From Micrococcales bacterium (GTDB taxonomy: Bacteria > Actinomycetota > Actinomycetes > S36-B12 > CAIYMF01): a stretch of 43,746 nucleotides of DNA. The translations under genes and the position numbers were made by a program. The DNA lies in NCBI GenBank assembly GCA_024641605.1, contig JAHECT010000003.1, positions 1 through 43,746 on the forward strand, written 5' to 3'. The stretch's first letter is position 1, and each line of letters begins with the position of its first letter. Positions 36,996 to 43,746 of the stretch are shown one piece after another. The notes below the pieces were generated by a model, which saw only the letters and a list, made by a program, of their open reading frames with translations, searched no databases and was not told the origin of the DNA.

Positions 36996-38078
36996 ATGAG
37001 CGTCTCGGGACCCCGCGGCTCCGTCGACGCGCTCCTGCTCGTCTCCTTCGGAGGCCCGGAAGGCCCCGACGACGTCGTGCCCTTCCTGGAGAACGTCACG
37101 CGGGGCCGCCGGATCCCGCGGGAACGACTGGTCGAGGTCGGCGCCCACTACGCCGCGTTCGGCGGCGTCTCGCCCCTCAACGCGCAGAACCGCGCGCTGC
37201 TCGCCGCGCTCGAGCAGGACCTGGCGGAGGCGGGACTCGACCTCCCGGTCTACTGGGGCAACCGCAACTGGGACCCCTACCTCGTCGATGCGGTGCGCCG
37301 GATGACCGAGGACGGGGTCCGCAGCGCCCTCGCGTTCGTCACGAGCGCCTACTCGTCCTACTCCGGCTGCCGGCAGTACCGCGAGAACCTGTACGACGCC
37401 CTGCTCACCGCGTCAGACGGAGCGGAGCCGGGGCCGCGGATCGAGAAGCTGCGGCACTACTTCGACCATCCCGGCTTCGTCGCACCCATGGTCGACGCGG
37501 TGCTCGAGGCGATGGCGCGACTCGGGGTGGCGGCGCCCCGACTGGTGTTCACCACTCACTCCATCCCCCTGGACGCCGCACGTGCGAGCGGGCCGGACGG
37601 CGACGCCTACGTCACCCAGCACCGGGCGGCTGCGGGGCTCGTCGCCTCCCAGGTGTCCCGGCGCACCCCGGTCGCGCCGGAGTGGGACCTCGTCTTCCAG
37701 TCCCGCTCAGGACCACCGCAGGCGCCGTGGCTGGAGCCTGATGTGTCCGACCACCTCACCCGGCTCGCGGAGCAGGGGTGCCCGGGAGTCGTCCTGGTCC
37801 CCATCGGCTTCGTCAGCGACCACATGGAGGTCGTGTGGGACCTCGACACGGTGGCGCTCGACCACGCGCGCGTCCTAGGGCTGCCGCTGGCCCGGGCCGC
37901 GACGGTCGGGACCGACCCCCGGTTCGTCGCGATGGTGCGCGAACTGGTGCTCGAACGCGTCGGGCTCGCACCGGCGCGCAGCCTGTCCCCGCTGGGCCCG
38001 TGGCCCGACCGCTGCGCGGCCGGGTGCTGCCCCAACCCCCGCGGCCCCCGGCCCGCCGTCGGCGGCATCGACGAGTAG
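36996..38078 (+). CDS. hemH: Ferrochelatase (coproporphyrin ferrochelatase of the actinobacterial type)
   Basis: Inserts ferrous iron into the porphyrin ring; in Gram-positive bacteria the substrate is coproporphyrin III. 360 residues. [11 protein letters not shown] (17-27), catalytic His188 (TTHSIP) and Glu278 ([10 protein letters not shown]) are present. Cys125 with Cys340, Cys344 and Cys345 ([12 protein letters not shown]) match the [2Fe-2S] ligands reported for Mycobacterium ferrochelatase, so the enzyme probably carries that cluster. The inositol-phosphatase-family gene follows after 37 nt and has its own -10. Confidence 0.93.
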   Translation: MSVSGPRGSVDALLLVSFGGPEGPDDVVPFLENVTRGRRIPRERLVEVGAHYAAFGGVSPLNAQNRALLAALEQDLAEAGLDLPVYWGNRNWDPYLVDAVRRMTEDGVRSALAFVTSAYSSYSGCRQYRENLYDALLTASDGAEPGPRIEKLRHYFDHPGFVAPMVDAVLEAMARLGVAAPRLVFTTHSIPLDAARASGPDGDAYVTQHRAAAGLVASQVSRRTPVAPEWDLVFQSRSGPPQAPWLEPDVSDHLTRLAEQGCPGVVLVPIGFVSDHMEVVWDLDTVALDHARVLGLPLARAATVGTDPRFVAMVRELVLERVGLAPARSLSPLGPWPDRCAAGCCPNPRGPRPAVGGIDE

Positions 38079-38103
38079 CCCGGCACCGGACTCCGCGGTC
38101 AGG

Positions 38104-38109
38104 CAGGAT
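38104..38109 (+). promoter_or_regulatory. -10 element, leaderless type, inositol-phosphatase-family gene
   Basis: CAGGAT, ending 6 nt before the GTG at 38116. The spacer CGGAGG also resembles a ribosome binding site but touches the start codon. Confidence 0.4.
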
Positions 38110-38115
38110 CGGAGG

Positions 38116-38943
38116 GTGAGCGCGCTCCAGTACGACCCGATCCTCCTGGACGACCTGCACGACGTGGCGGTCCGCGCGGCGCGCGAGGTGGCTGCCGAGG
38201 CGCTCCGCGACCGGCGCGAGGGCGTCCGGGTGGCCGCGACCAAGTCCAGCGCCACCGACGTCGTCACCGAGATGGACCGTCGGAGCGAGGCGCTGCTCGT
38301 CGACCGCGTCCTGTCCTCGCGGCCCGACGACGGCATCGTGGGGGAGGAGGGTGCCGACCACGTGGGCAGCTCCGGCGTCCGGTGGGTGATCGACCCGATC
38401 GACGGCACCGTCAACTTCCTGTACGGGCTCCCCGCCTGGGCCGTCTCGGTCGCGGCGGAGATCGACGGCGTCGTCGTCGTCGGGGTGGTCGCCGCCCCGG
38501 TCCTCGGTGAGACCTTCGTGGCCGTGCGCGGACGCGGGGCGCGTCTGCACGACGACCGCGGCGTGCACGACCTCGCCGTCAACGACCCTGTGGCGTTGGA
38601 GTCGGCGCTCGTCGCGACCGGGTTCGGGTACACGCCCGAGCGGCGGGCCGGTCAGGCCCGGGTCGTGCGTGAGGTCCTTCCCCGGGTCCGCGACATCCGA
38701 CGCCTGGGGGCCTGCAGCATCGACCTCTGCTACCTCGCGGCCGGCCGCGTCGACGCCTACTTCGAGCGCGGACCCCGTGCCTGGGACCTGGCCGCGGGCG
38801 GCCTCGTGGCACGCGAGGCAGGGGCCCGGGTCGAGGGTCTGCGCGGACGCCCCGCCGGCGAGGAGATGATCCTGGGGGCGGGACGCGGGCTGTTCGCGCC
38901 CTTGCACGACCTCCTGGCCGGGCTCGACGCGGACACCGACTGA
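38116..38943 (+). CDS. Inositol monophosphatase family protein
   Basis: Mg2+-dependent sugar-phosphate phosphatase, 275 residues. Metal ligands are Glu77 (GEEG) and Asp93/Asp96 (DPIDGTVNF); the third site is the Asp of AWDLAAGGLVAREAGA near 224, a complete IMPase/SuhB signature. Possible substrates include myo-inositol 1-phosphate, histidinol phosphate (HisN-like) or 3'-phosphoadenosine phosphate (CysQ-like); the sequence does not decide. It is tail-to-tail with the gamma-carbonic-anhydrase-like gene, separated by a hairpin. Confidence 0.9.
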   Translation: MSALQYDPILLDDLHDVAVRAAREVAAEALRDRREGVRVAATKSSATDVVTEMDRRSEALLVDRVLSSRPDDGIVGEEGADHVGSSGVRWVIDPIDGTVNFLYGLPAWAVSVAAEIDGVVVVGVVAAPVLGETFVAVRGRGARLHDDRGVHDLAVNDPVALESALVATGFGYTPERRAGQARVVREVLPRVRDIRRLGACSIDLCYLAAGRVDAYFERGPRAWDLAAGGLVAREAGARVEGLRGRPAGEEMILGAGRGLFAPLHDLLAGLDADTD

Positions 38944-38953
38944 TCCCCGGGGG

Positions 38954-38971
38954 CGCCCGAGCCCTCGGGCG
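38954..38971. terminator. Bidirectional hairpin between convergent genes
   Basis: CGCCCGA-GCCC-TCGGGCG, a perfect 7-bp stem in the 35-nt gap between two converging stops. Confidence 0.5.
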
Positions 38972-38978
38972 GTGGGGC

Positions 38979-39497
38979 TCAGTCGAGGCGACGCAGCTCG
39001 GCGCGGTACCAGTGGCCGTTGCGCACGTAGCGCTCCACGGCGTAGTCGAACGCCCCCTCGGCCACGGCGTCCTCCCGGATCGTGCAGGGGACGCCCAGAG
39101 CCATGGCCCGGGCCGGGACCTCGGTGCCGTTCGGGACCAGGGCTCCGGCGCCCACGAGCGCGCCGGATCGGACCACGACCCGGTGCAGGACGACCGAGCC
39201 GCTGCCGATGAGGCAGCGGTCCTCGACGACCGCGCCCTCGAGGTGGGCGTTGTGGCCCACGACGCAGTCGTCGCCGATGACGGTGGGGAGCTCCGCGGTG
39301 CAGTGCACGACCGTCCCGTCCTGGATGGAGGTGCGCGTGCCCACCCGGACCGAGCCGTGGTCGCCGCGGAGCACGGCGGTCGGCCAGACCGTGGACTCAG
39401 GGCCGATGGTGACGTCCCCGATGATGACCGCGTCCGGGTGGACGAAGGCGGCGGGATCGATGCTGGGCGTGCGGTCGCCGATGGCGTAGATGGGCAC
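38979..39497 (-). CDS. Gamma-carbonic anhydrase-like hexapeptide-repeat protein
   Basis: 172 residues built of left-handed beta-helix hexapeptides (IGDVTIGPESTVW, VRVGTRTSI and similar) with a C-terminal helix, expected to form a trimer. His65 (TVVHC) and His82 (VGHNAHLEG) sit at two of the three metal-ligand positions of gamma-carbonic anhydrases. The third position, usually His in LHG, is Glu87, with an extra His85 two residues earlier. Activity is therefore uncertain. GTG at 39497 was chosen because GGAGGT lies 5 nt upstream; the frame is open further but has no better start signal. Confidence 0.85.
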   Translation of the reverse strand: MPIYAIGDRTPSIDPAAFVHPDAVIIGDVTIGPESTVWPTAVLRGDHGSVRVGTRTSIQDGTVVHCTAELPTVIGDDCVVGHNAHLEGAVVEDRCLIGSGSVVLHRVVVRSGALVGAGALVPNGTEVPARAMALGVPCTIREDAVAEGAFDYAVERYVRNGHWYRAELRRLD

Positions 39498-39616
39498 CGG
39501 GCACCTCCGGTCGACGTGGGCTGGACCGCTCGGCCCGAGGGTCCCTGTGAGCCATCCCACCATCCCCGTCCGTCCGCGGAACGGGGGGTCGTCTCGCGAT
39601 CGTCACCTGAGTGGGG

Positions 39617-39622
39617 CACAAT
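39617..39622 (+). promoter_or_regulatory. Candidate -10 element of the DUF4193 gene
   Basis: CACAAT in the 246-bp region between divergent genes. It would give a leader of about 115 nt. The rest of this region shows no gene. Confidence 0.35.
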
Positions 39623-39717
39623 CCCCGCCTGACGTGGCCCCGGGGATGATTCGGGGGTGCTCGGACGTTGAGCGGCTGACGCGGTCACCGCCCGGCGGGC
39701 GGGACCGACGGGACTAC

Positions 39718-39741
39718 GAGGACGAGGACGAGGACGAGGAC
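39718..39741 (+). repeat. (GAGGAC)4 hexamer array at the DUF4193 start
   Basis: Four exact tandem copies of GAGGAC end 2 nt before the ATG at 39744. Each copy contains GAGGA, so the array presents several overlapping Shine-Dalgarno-like cores. Confidence 0.8.
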
Positions 39742-39743
39742 GC

Positions 39744-40040
39744 ATGGCCACCGATTACGACGCACCGCGCAAGACCGACGACGAGCTCGCCGAGGACTCC
39801 CTCGAGGAGCTCAAGGCGCAGCGCGCCAACAAGGCGGCCTCGAGCGTGGACGTCGACGAGGTGGAGCTCGCGGAGAACCTCGAGCTCCCCGGCGCCGACC
39901 TGTCCGACGAGTCGCTCACCGTGCGCGTGCTGCCCCGGCAGGCGGACGAGTTCACCTGCTCGCGCTGCTTCCTGGTCCACCACCGCAGCCAGCTCTCGCG
40001 GGAGATCAAGGGCCTGCCGGTCTGCCGCGACTGCGACTGA
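39744..40040 (+). CDS. DUF4193 family protein
   Basis: 98-residue actinobacterial protein. An acidic N-terminal two thirds (DDELAEDSLEELKAQRANKAASSVDVDE) ends in a zinc ribbon with Cys72-x-x-Cys75 (FTCSRCFLVHH) and Cys94-x-x-Cys97 (PVCRDCD). The layout is like RNA-polymerase-associated small zinc proteins, but function is unknown. The gene is usually near dut, DUF3093 and DUF3710, as here. The start is preceded by the hexamer array. Confidence 0.9.
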   Translation: MATDYDAPRKTDDELAEDSLEELKAQRANKAASSVDVDEVELAENLELPGADLSDESLTVRVLPRQADEFTCSRCFLVHHRSQLSREIKGLPVCRDCD

Positions 40041-40056
40041 GCCACGGCGTGCCCCG

Positions 40057-40851
40057 GTGAGCGGCGACGAGGTCGCACCTGAGCGGCTCCCTGAGCCGGA
40101 CGAGCGCGAGCGCCAGGAGGCTCGCGAGGTCGCCGACCTGGTCGAACGGCTCTCGGCCGACGGTCTCGGCCGGGGTGAGCGGGCCTCCCTGATGGCGCGT
40201 CTGTCGACCTTGGTCGTCCAGCGGTCGCGGCGGGCGGGTGCCGCCGCCGTCACCAGCGGTCGCATGCTCGCCGACCTCCTCGTGGACGCCGCGCCGCACA
40301 TCCCGGTCCGCGACGTCGAGACCCTGAGCGCGCACCACCACGGGCTCGAGGGCGAGGCGCTGGCCGACTCCCTGTGCCGGGCCGCCGCACGCACGACCTC
40401 CGGGATCGGTGCCGCCGGCGGGGCCGTGGCGGCCGTGGAGTGGGCGGCCATGCCGCTGCTCATCGCGGTCCCCCTCGAGGTGGTCGTGGAGACCCTCGCC
40501 GTCGCGACCGTCGAGGTGAAGCTCGTCGCGGAGCTGCACGCGGTCTACGGCCTTCCCGTCGTCGGCACCGGGACCCAGCGCGCCATGAGCTACACAGGAT
40601 CGTGGGCGTCGCGGCGCGGCATCGACCCGCTGGCCCCGTGGACCATTCCCAACGTCATGGGCATCGCCGGACGCAACGTCGTCGGCAAGCGCCTGCTGGT
40701 GCGCTTCTCGCGCAACCTGGGCACCCTCATCCCGTTCCTGGTCGGTGCCGTGGTGGGGGCCCGGGTCAACTGGGCCGAGACGACCCGGCTCGGCGCGGCC
40801 ATGCGTGCCGATCTGCGGCGCGTCGTGGCTCTCGGCCAGGCGGCCGACTGA
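40057..40851 (+). CDS. Conserved hydrophobic protein of unknown function (EcsC-like pattern)
   Basis: 264 residues. A charged N-terminal helix (PEPDERERQEAREVADLVERL) precedes two hydrophobic segments at about 123-160 (GIGAAGGAVAAVEWAAMPLLIAVPLEVV) and 222-240 (TLIPFLVGAVVGARV). The segment VEVKLVAELHAVYGL resembles the helix of EcsC-family proteins that precedes a Tyr-Gly. I do not recognise the protein with confidence. GTG at 40057 is the only start compatible with the DUF4193 stop 16 nt upstream; no clear ribosome binding site is seen. It ends one nucleotide before the DUF4235 stop on the other strand. Confidence 0.65.
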   Translation: MSGDEVAPERLPEPDERERQEAREVADLVERLSADGLGRGERASLMARLSTLVVQRSRRAGAAAVTSGRMLADLLVDAAPHIPVRDVETLSAHHHGLEGEALADSLCRAAARTTSGIGAAGGAVAAVEWAAMPLLIAVPLEVVVETLAVATVEVKLVAELHAVYGLPVVGTGTQRAMSYTGSWASRRGIDPLAPWTIPNVMGIAGRNVVGKRLLVRFSRNLGTLIPFLVGAVVGARVNWAETTRLGAAMRADLRRVVALGQAAD

Positions 40852-40852
40852 G

Positions 40853-41140
40853 TCAGCCCTCGTACGGTCGGGACGCGGTCAGGCGGTCGACGGCGACGTT
40901 GACCACGGCCACCGCGGCGGCGGTCACGGCGGCGTAGACGAGGATCCGACGCATCGACGCGGTGGGGTCGCTGGCGCGCGGGGGCTCGGACCCGGTCGCA
41001 CGCGTGTACGCGGCGTCCATCGCCTTGCGCACCACCCAGGTGGCGGCCAGGGCCAGCAGCGGCGCGGCGACCTTGATCGCGGTCGACGGCTCGACGAAGT
41101 CCTCGACCTCGACCGGCAGGTCCACGTCGTCGTCGCTCAT
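40853..41140 (-). CDS. DUF4235 family membrane protein
   Basis: 95 residues: an acidic N-terminus (SDDDVDLPVEVEDFVE), a first helix at about 21-38 (IKVAAPLLALAATWVVRKAM), a loop with the typical TGSEPP, and a second helix at about 65-83. Matches DUF4235, a two-helix actinobacterial membrane family of unknown role. ATG at 41140 has GGGAG about 8 nt upstream; the longer frame to 41218 lacks a start signal. Confidence 0.8.
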   Translation of the reverse strand: MSDDDVDLPVEVEDFVEPSTAIKVAAPLLALAATWVVRKAMDAAYTRATGSEPPRASDPTASMRRILVYAAVTAAAVAVVNVAVDRLTASRPYEG

Positions 41141-41214
41141 CGCAGCGCTCCCGTTCCGCTCGGTGCCCGACCGCTCGGGCGCTCCGTGGTCAGCCTGCCA
41201 CGCCAGGGCGCCCG

Positions 41215-41715
41215 TCACCCCTCACTCGCCCGGGACCGGTCCCGGGCAGCGGCGAGCGTGCGGGCGAGATCCGTGCCACGCCGGGTCGACACGAGCCAGT
41301 ACGGATGCGGGTCCTGCTCGTCGGCCACCTCCACCAGGACGCTCGTCGCGATCCAGCCCCGGGTGCAGAGATGGGCGGCGGGGTCGGCCTGGGGTCCGCG
41401 GACCTCGCGGGTCCGCGCCCGGTCCAGCGGCACGACCCGCCCCACGCAGGAGAGCGGGAGGCGCGCGCGCCCCGCCCGCAGGACCCGGTCGTCGACGCGC
41501 ACCAGCGGCGCGGTGAGCAGCAGCAGCGCGCACGACGCCGCGGCCGTCGTCGCGAACACGATGAGCCCCCAGGTCGTCCCGAGGACGTAGCCGTAGGCCA
41601 GGGCGAGAACACCGCACAGGCTGAGCACGAGCACCCACACGGGCCACGGCGCACCCAGCCGCTCGCGGTAGCCGACGACCGTGCCGTCCCGGCCCTCCTG
41701 CCACGTCGTGCTCAC
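41215..41715 (-). CDS. DUF3093 family membrane protein
   Basis: 166 residues with two close transmembrane helices (about 27-46 and 48-70), followed by a cytoplasmic beta-rich domain (VRVDDRVLRAGRARLPLSCVGRVVPLD ... YWLVSTRRGTDLARTL). This is the normal DUF3093 layout. Function is unknown; the gene is typically adjacent to dut in actinomycetes. GTG start at 41715 is supported by CAGGCT six nt upstream. It is divergent from the thioesterase gene. Confidence 0.88.
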   Translation of the reverse strand: MSTTWQEGRDGTVVGYRERLGAPWPVWVLVLSLCGVLALAYGYVLGTTWGLIVFATTAAASCALLLLTAPLVRVDDRVLRAGRARLPLSCVGRVVPLDRARTREVRGPQADPAAHLCTRGWIATSVLVEVADEQDPHPYWLVSTRRGTDLARTLAAARDRSRASEG

Positions 41716-41721
41716 GGGGCG

Positions 41722-41727
41722 AGCCTG
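41722..41727 (-). promoter_or_regulatory. -10 element, leaderless type, DUF3093 gene
   Basis: CAGGCT on the minus strand, ending 6 nt before the GTG at 41715. Confidence 0.4.
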
Positions 41728-41754
41728 CCACGAGATCGTCGCGCGCCCCCCGAG

Positions 41755-41760
41755 TAGGGT
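41755..41760 (+). promoter_or_regulatory. -10 element, leaderless type, thioesterase gene
   Basis: TAGGGT, ending 7 nt before the GTG at 41768. Confidence 0.55.
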
Positions 41761-41767
41761 CGCCCGC

Positions 41768-42373
41768 GTGACGGAGACCCCAGCACCGCCGGCCCGGCCG
41801 GGGCTGCCCACGACCCCGCCGGCGGACGCCGTCCTGCCGGATCGCTCGCCCCTCGCGCCGCCGCCCGGCGCGGAGATCCCGAGCCACTACGCGCTCTGCT
41901 ACGGCTGCGGCGACGAGCACCCCAGCGGGCTGCACCTGCACGTGCGCGCCGGCGACGGGCTCAGCCTGACGGGCACGTTCACGGTCACCGAGCAGCACCA
42001 GGGCGCTCCTGGTCTCGCCCACGGAGGGCTTCTCACCACCGCGTTCGACGACGCCCTCGGCTCCCTGAACTGGTTGCTCGCCGCGCCCGCCGTGACCGCG
42101 CGCCTCGAGGTGGACTTCCGCCGTCCGGTCCCCGTCGGCTCGACCCTGCACATCCGGGCGGAGGTCGTCGGTCGGAAGGGCCGCAAGGTCTTCACCCGGG
42201 CCACCGGCCGGTTGGACGCTCCCGACGGCCCGCTGGCCCTGACCGCCGCGGCGCTGTTCATCCAGGTGGCCGTGGAGCACTTCGCCGTGCACGGTCGGGC
42301 CGAGGACGTGGCGCGGGCCAGGGAGTCGCGCGAGGTCCGCGCCAGCATCGCGAGCCTGGAGGTCAACCCGTGA
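41768..42373 (+). CDS. PaaI-family hot-dog thioesterase
   Basis: 201 residues with a Pro-rich N-terminal extension (1-40), then a CYGCGDEHPSGLHLHV motif at 49-64 found in a PaaI subgroup. The hot-dog core follows: GAPGLAHGGLLTTAFDDALG (93-112) has the HGG turn and the Asp expected in the active site. A variable tail ends in ASLEVNP. It probably hydrolyses acyl-CoA thioesters; the substrate is unknown. GTG is fixed by the TAGGGT seven nt upstream. The stop overlaps the dut start as GTGA. Confidence 0.85.
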   Translation: MTETPAPPARPGLPTTPPADAVLPDRSPLAPPPGAEIPSHYALCYGCGDEHPSGLHLHVRAGDGLSLTGTFTVTEQHQGAPGLAHGGLLTTAFDDALGSLNWLLAAPAVTARLEVDFRRPVPVGSTLHIRAEVVGRKGRKVFTRATGRLDAPDGPLALTAAALFIQVAVEHFAVHGRAEDVARARESREVRASIASLEVNP

Positions 42374-42822
42374 CGCGACCGTCGAACGCGGTGGACGTCC
42401 TCGTCCGCCGGCTGGACCCGGACATCGCGCTCCCCGCCTACGCCCACCCCGGTGACGCGGGGGTCGACCTGGTCACGACGGTGGACGCCGTGGTGGCCCC
42501 GGGGGAGCGCGTCCTGCTGCCGACGGGGCTGGCCATCGCCCTGCCCGCGGGGTACGCCGCGTTCGTCCACCCGCGATCCGGGCTCGCCGTGCGTCACGGC
42601 GTCTCCCTCGTCAACGCACCGGGAACCGTGGATGCGGGCTATCGCGGAGAGATCAAGGTGTCCCTGGTCAACCACGACCCGCGCGACGCCGTGACGCTCC
42701 GCAGGGGCGACCGCATCGCCCAGCTGGTCGTCCAGAAGGTGGAGCACGCCGTGTTCCACGAGGTCGAGGCGCTGCCCGGCTCGGATCGGGGCGAGGGCGG
42801 CTTCGGGTCGTCCGGGCGCTAG
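42370..42822 (+). CDS. dut: dUTP diphosphatase (dUTPase)
   Basis: Hydrolyses dUTP to dUMP, keeping uracil out of DNA and feeding thymidylate synthesis. 150 residues, a standard homotrimeric form. All five motifs are present: DAGVDL (29-34), PRSGLA (68-73), GTVDAGYRGEIKVSLVN (85-101) with the catalytic Asp88, RGDRIAQLV (112-120) and RGEGGFGSSG (140-149) for phosphate contact. Coupled to the thioesterase by a GTGA overlap. Confidence 0.95.
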   Translation: MTRPSNAVDVLVRRLDPDIALPAYAHPGDAGVDLVTTVDAVVAPGERVLLPTGLAIALPAGYAAFVHPRSGLAVRHGVSLVNAPGTVDAGYRGEIKVSLVNHDPRDAVTLRRGDRIAQLVVQKVEHAVFHEVEALPGSDRGEGGFGSSGR

Positions 42823-42825
42823 CGT
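42820..42825 (+). promoter_or_regulatory. Candidate -10 element of the DUF3710 gene
   Basis: TAGCGT, whose first three bases are the dut stop codon. Leader of about 22 nt with AGGAGGG directly upstream of the GTG. Confidence 0.4.
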
Positions 42826-42853
42826 CGTCCTCAGTCCAGTCCTAGGAGGGACC

Positions 42854-43573
42854 GTGTTCCGTCGTCGCAAGGCCGACCCCGAGGTCGACGCGTCCGTCGA
42901 GGACGCCGCTGCGCCGTCCGGCGAGGACGAGGCGCAGGAGCGGCCCGCGGCGGACCGCAGCGGCGGGCCCTTCGACGTCGACGAGGAGCCCGACGACGGC
43001 CTGACCCGGCTGGACCTCGGCGGCCTGCGTGTCGCGGGCGCCGACGGCATGGAGATCCGCCTCGAGGTCGACCAGGCGACCCAGGCGGTGTCCGCCGTCA
43101 CGGTCGTCGCGAACGACTCGGCGCTCCAGCTGACGGCCTTCGCCGCCCCGCGGACCGAGGGGATCTGGGACGACGTGCGCGGCGAGATCCGGGCGAACCT
43201 GGCCGCCAGCGGTCCGGTGGACGAGATCCAGGGCGACTTCGGCCGCGAGCTGCAGGCGACGCTCACGATCCCCGACGAGCAGGGTCGCCAGGTGACGCAG
43301 CCGGTCCGCTTCGTGGGGGTCGACGGTCCCCGCTGGTTCCTCCGGGGTCTGTTCACCGGAGCCGCGGCGCGCGACCCCCGGGCCGCCCTCCCGCTCGAGG
43401 CGGTGCTGCGGGCCACGGTGGTGGTCCGGGGGACCGATCCCATGGCCCCGGGCGACCCGCTCCCGCTGCACCTGCCCACCGAGGTCCCGGAGGGCATCAG
43501 CCCGCGGGACGAGGAGGAGCGGCGCACCCTGCCCCCGCCCGAGCGGGGTCCGGAGATCACCGAGATCCGCTGA
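42854..43573 (+). CDS. DUF3710 family protein
   Basis: 239-residue soluble protein: a basic start (MFRRRK), an acidic disordered region (9-50), then the DUF3710 core (RLDLGGLRVAGADGMEIRLEVD ... PVRFVGVDGPRWFLRGLFTGAAA), and a Pro-rich acidic tail. Function is unknown; its position after dut is typical of Actinobacteria. GTG start has the ribosome binding site AGGAGGG 3 nt upstream. Its 3' end overlaps the hydrolase gene on the opposite strand by 17 nt. Confidence 0.9.
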   Translation: MFRRRKADPEVDASVEDAAAPSGEDEAQERPAADRSGGPFDVDEEPDDGLTRLDLGGLRVAGADGMEIRLEVDQATQAVSAVTVVANDSALQLTAFAAPRTEGIWDDVRGEIRANLAASGPVDEIQGDFGRELQATLTIPDEQGRQVTQPVRFVGVDGPRWFLRGLFTGAAARDPRAALPLEAVLRATVVVRGTDPMAPGDPLPLHLPTEVPEGISPRDEEERRTLPPPERGPEITEIR

Positions 43574-43746
43574 GCGGGTCATCCAGGAGCGCTCGCGCCG
43601 CCTCGCCCAGGGCTGCTCGCCGCCGGCCGGGCTCCTCGCGTGCCAGCGTGGCCAGCCGGGCGCCGGGGACGGACGCGGCCCAGGACCGCGCCACCGCCTC
43701 CGGGTGGAGCGGGTCGCCCGCCAGGGCCACCACCGCCACCGGTGCG
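43557..43746 (-). CDS. Alpha/beta hydrolase, C-terminal part (N-terminus beyond window)
   Basis: About 62 residues visible, reading APVAVVALAGDPLHPEAVARSW ... LDDPLSGSR. The GDPLHP turn followed by A-x-x-W and a late strand (GARLATL) is the usual end of alpha/beta hydrolases, where the Asp is the triad acid. The catalytic Ser lies outside the window, so class and completeness cannot be judged. The frame continues to the window edge without a stop. Confidence 0.55.
   Translation of the reverse strand, partial: APVAVVALAGDPLHPEAVARSWAASVPGARLATLAREEPGRRRAALGEAARALLDDPLSGSR

Overview
The window is very GC-rich chromosomal DNA from an actinomycete. Support comes from a set of genes typical of Actinobacteria: SepH, DUF7455, DUF4193, DUF4235, DUF3093, DUF3710, DUF5998, an FprA-type ferredoxin reductase and a ferrochelatase with a cysteine-rich C-terminus. 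A sortase-anchored giant surface protein and the general gene order suggest Micrococcales (Cellulomonadaceae/Intrasporangiaceae-like), but that is inference. I saw no rRNA, tRNA, CRISPR array, insertion sequence or phage gene. Both ends cut genes: a P-type ATPase at the left edge and an alpha/beta hydrolase at the right.

Region 1 (1-12.7 kb) is accessory and redox-flavoured. It holds a universal stress protein plus CtpF-like cation pump pair, a secreted trypsin-like protease, an atypical SDR resembling divinyl chlorophyllide reductase facing an ABC1/UbiB-type kinase, a small membrane protein, a methyltransferase-hydrolase pair, a protein resembling red chlorophyll catabolite/bilin reductases, and a sulfide:quinone oxidoreductase-like flavoprotein with a 63-residue partner. 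The flavoprotein promoter carries a TACCCC-CA-GGGGTA palindrome of CsoR/CstR type.

Region 2 (12.7-18.7 kb) is one 1814-residue surface protein: signal peptide, N-terminal adhesin-like region, three SpaA-like domains, five Ig-like repeats, three DUF11 domains and an LPQTG anchor. A leader with several consecutive hairpins precedes it and a perfect 15-bp terminator hairpin follows.

Region 3 (18.7-29 kb) holds the second type II topoisomerase (ParE on plus, ParC on minus) with FprA, a beta-carbonic anhydrase and a sucrase/ferredoxin-like protein between the two subunits. A membrane protein and the pseudouridine-degrading pair PsuG-PsuK follow.

Region 4 (29-43.7 kb) is mostly housekeeping: a GNAT/acyl-CoA synthetase fusion, two MFS transporters, DUF5998, thymidine kinase, SepH, ferrochelatase, an inositol-monophosphatase-family enzyme, a gamma-carbonic-anhydrase-like trimer protein, DUF4193, a hydrophobic protein of unknown function, DUF4235, DUF3093, a PaaI thioesterase, dUTPase and DUF3710.

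A theme across the window is start-site architecture. About twelve genes have a -10-like hexamer, mostly (T/C)AGNNT, ending 6 or 7 nt before the start codon with no ribosome binding site, as expected for leaderless mRNAs. This signal also helps choose starts, for example in the second MFS transporter.
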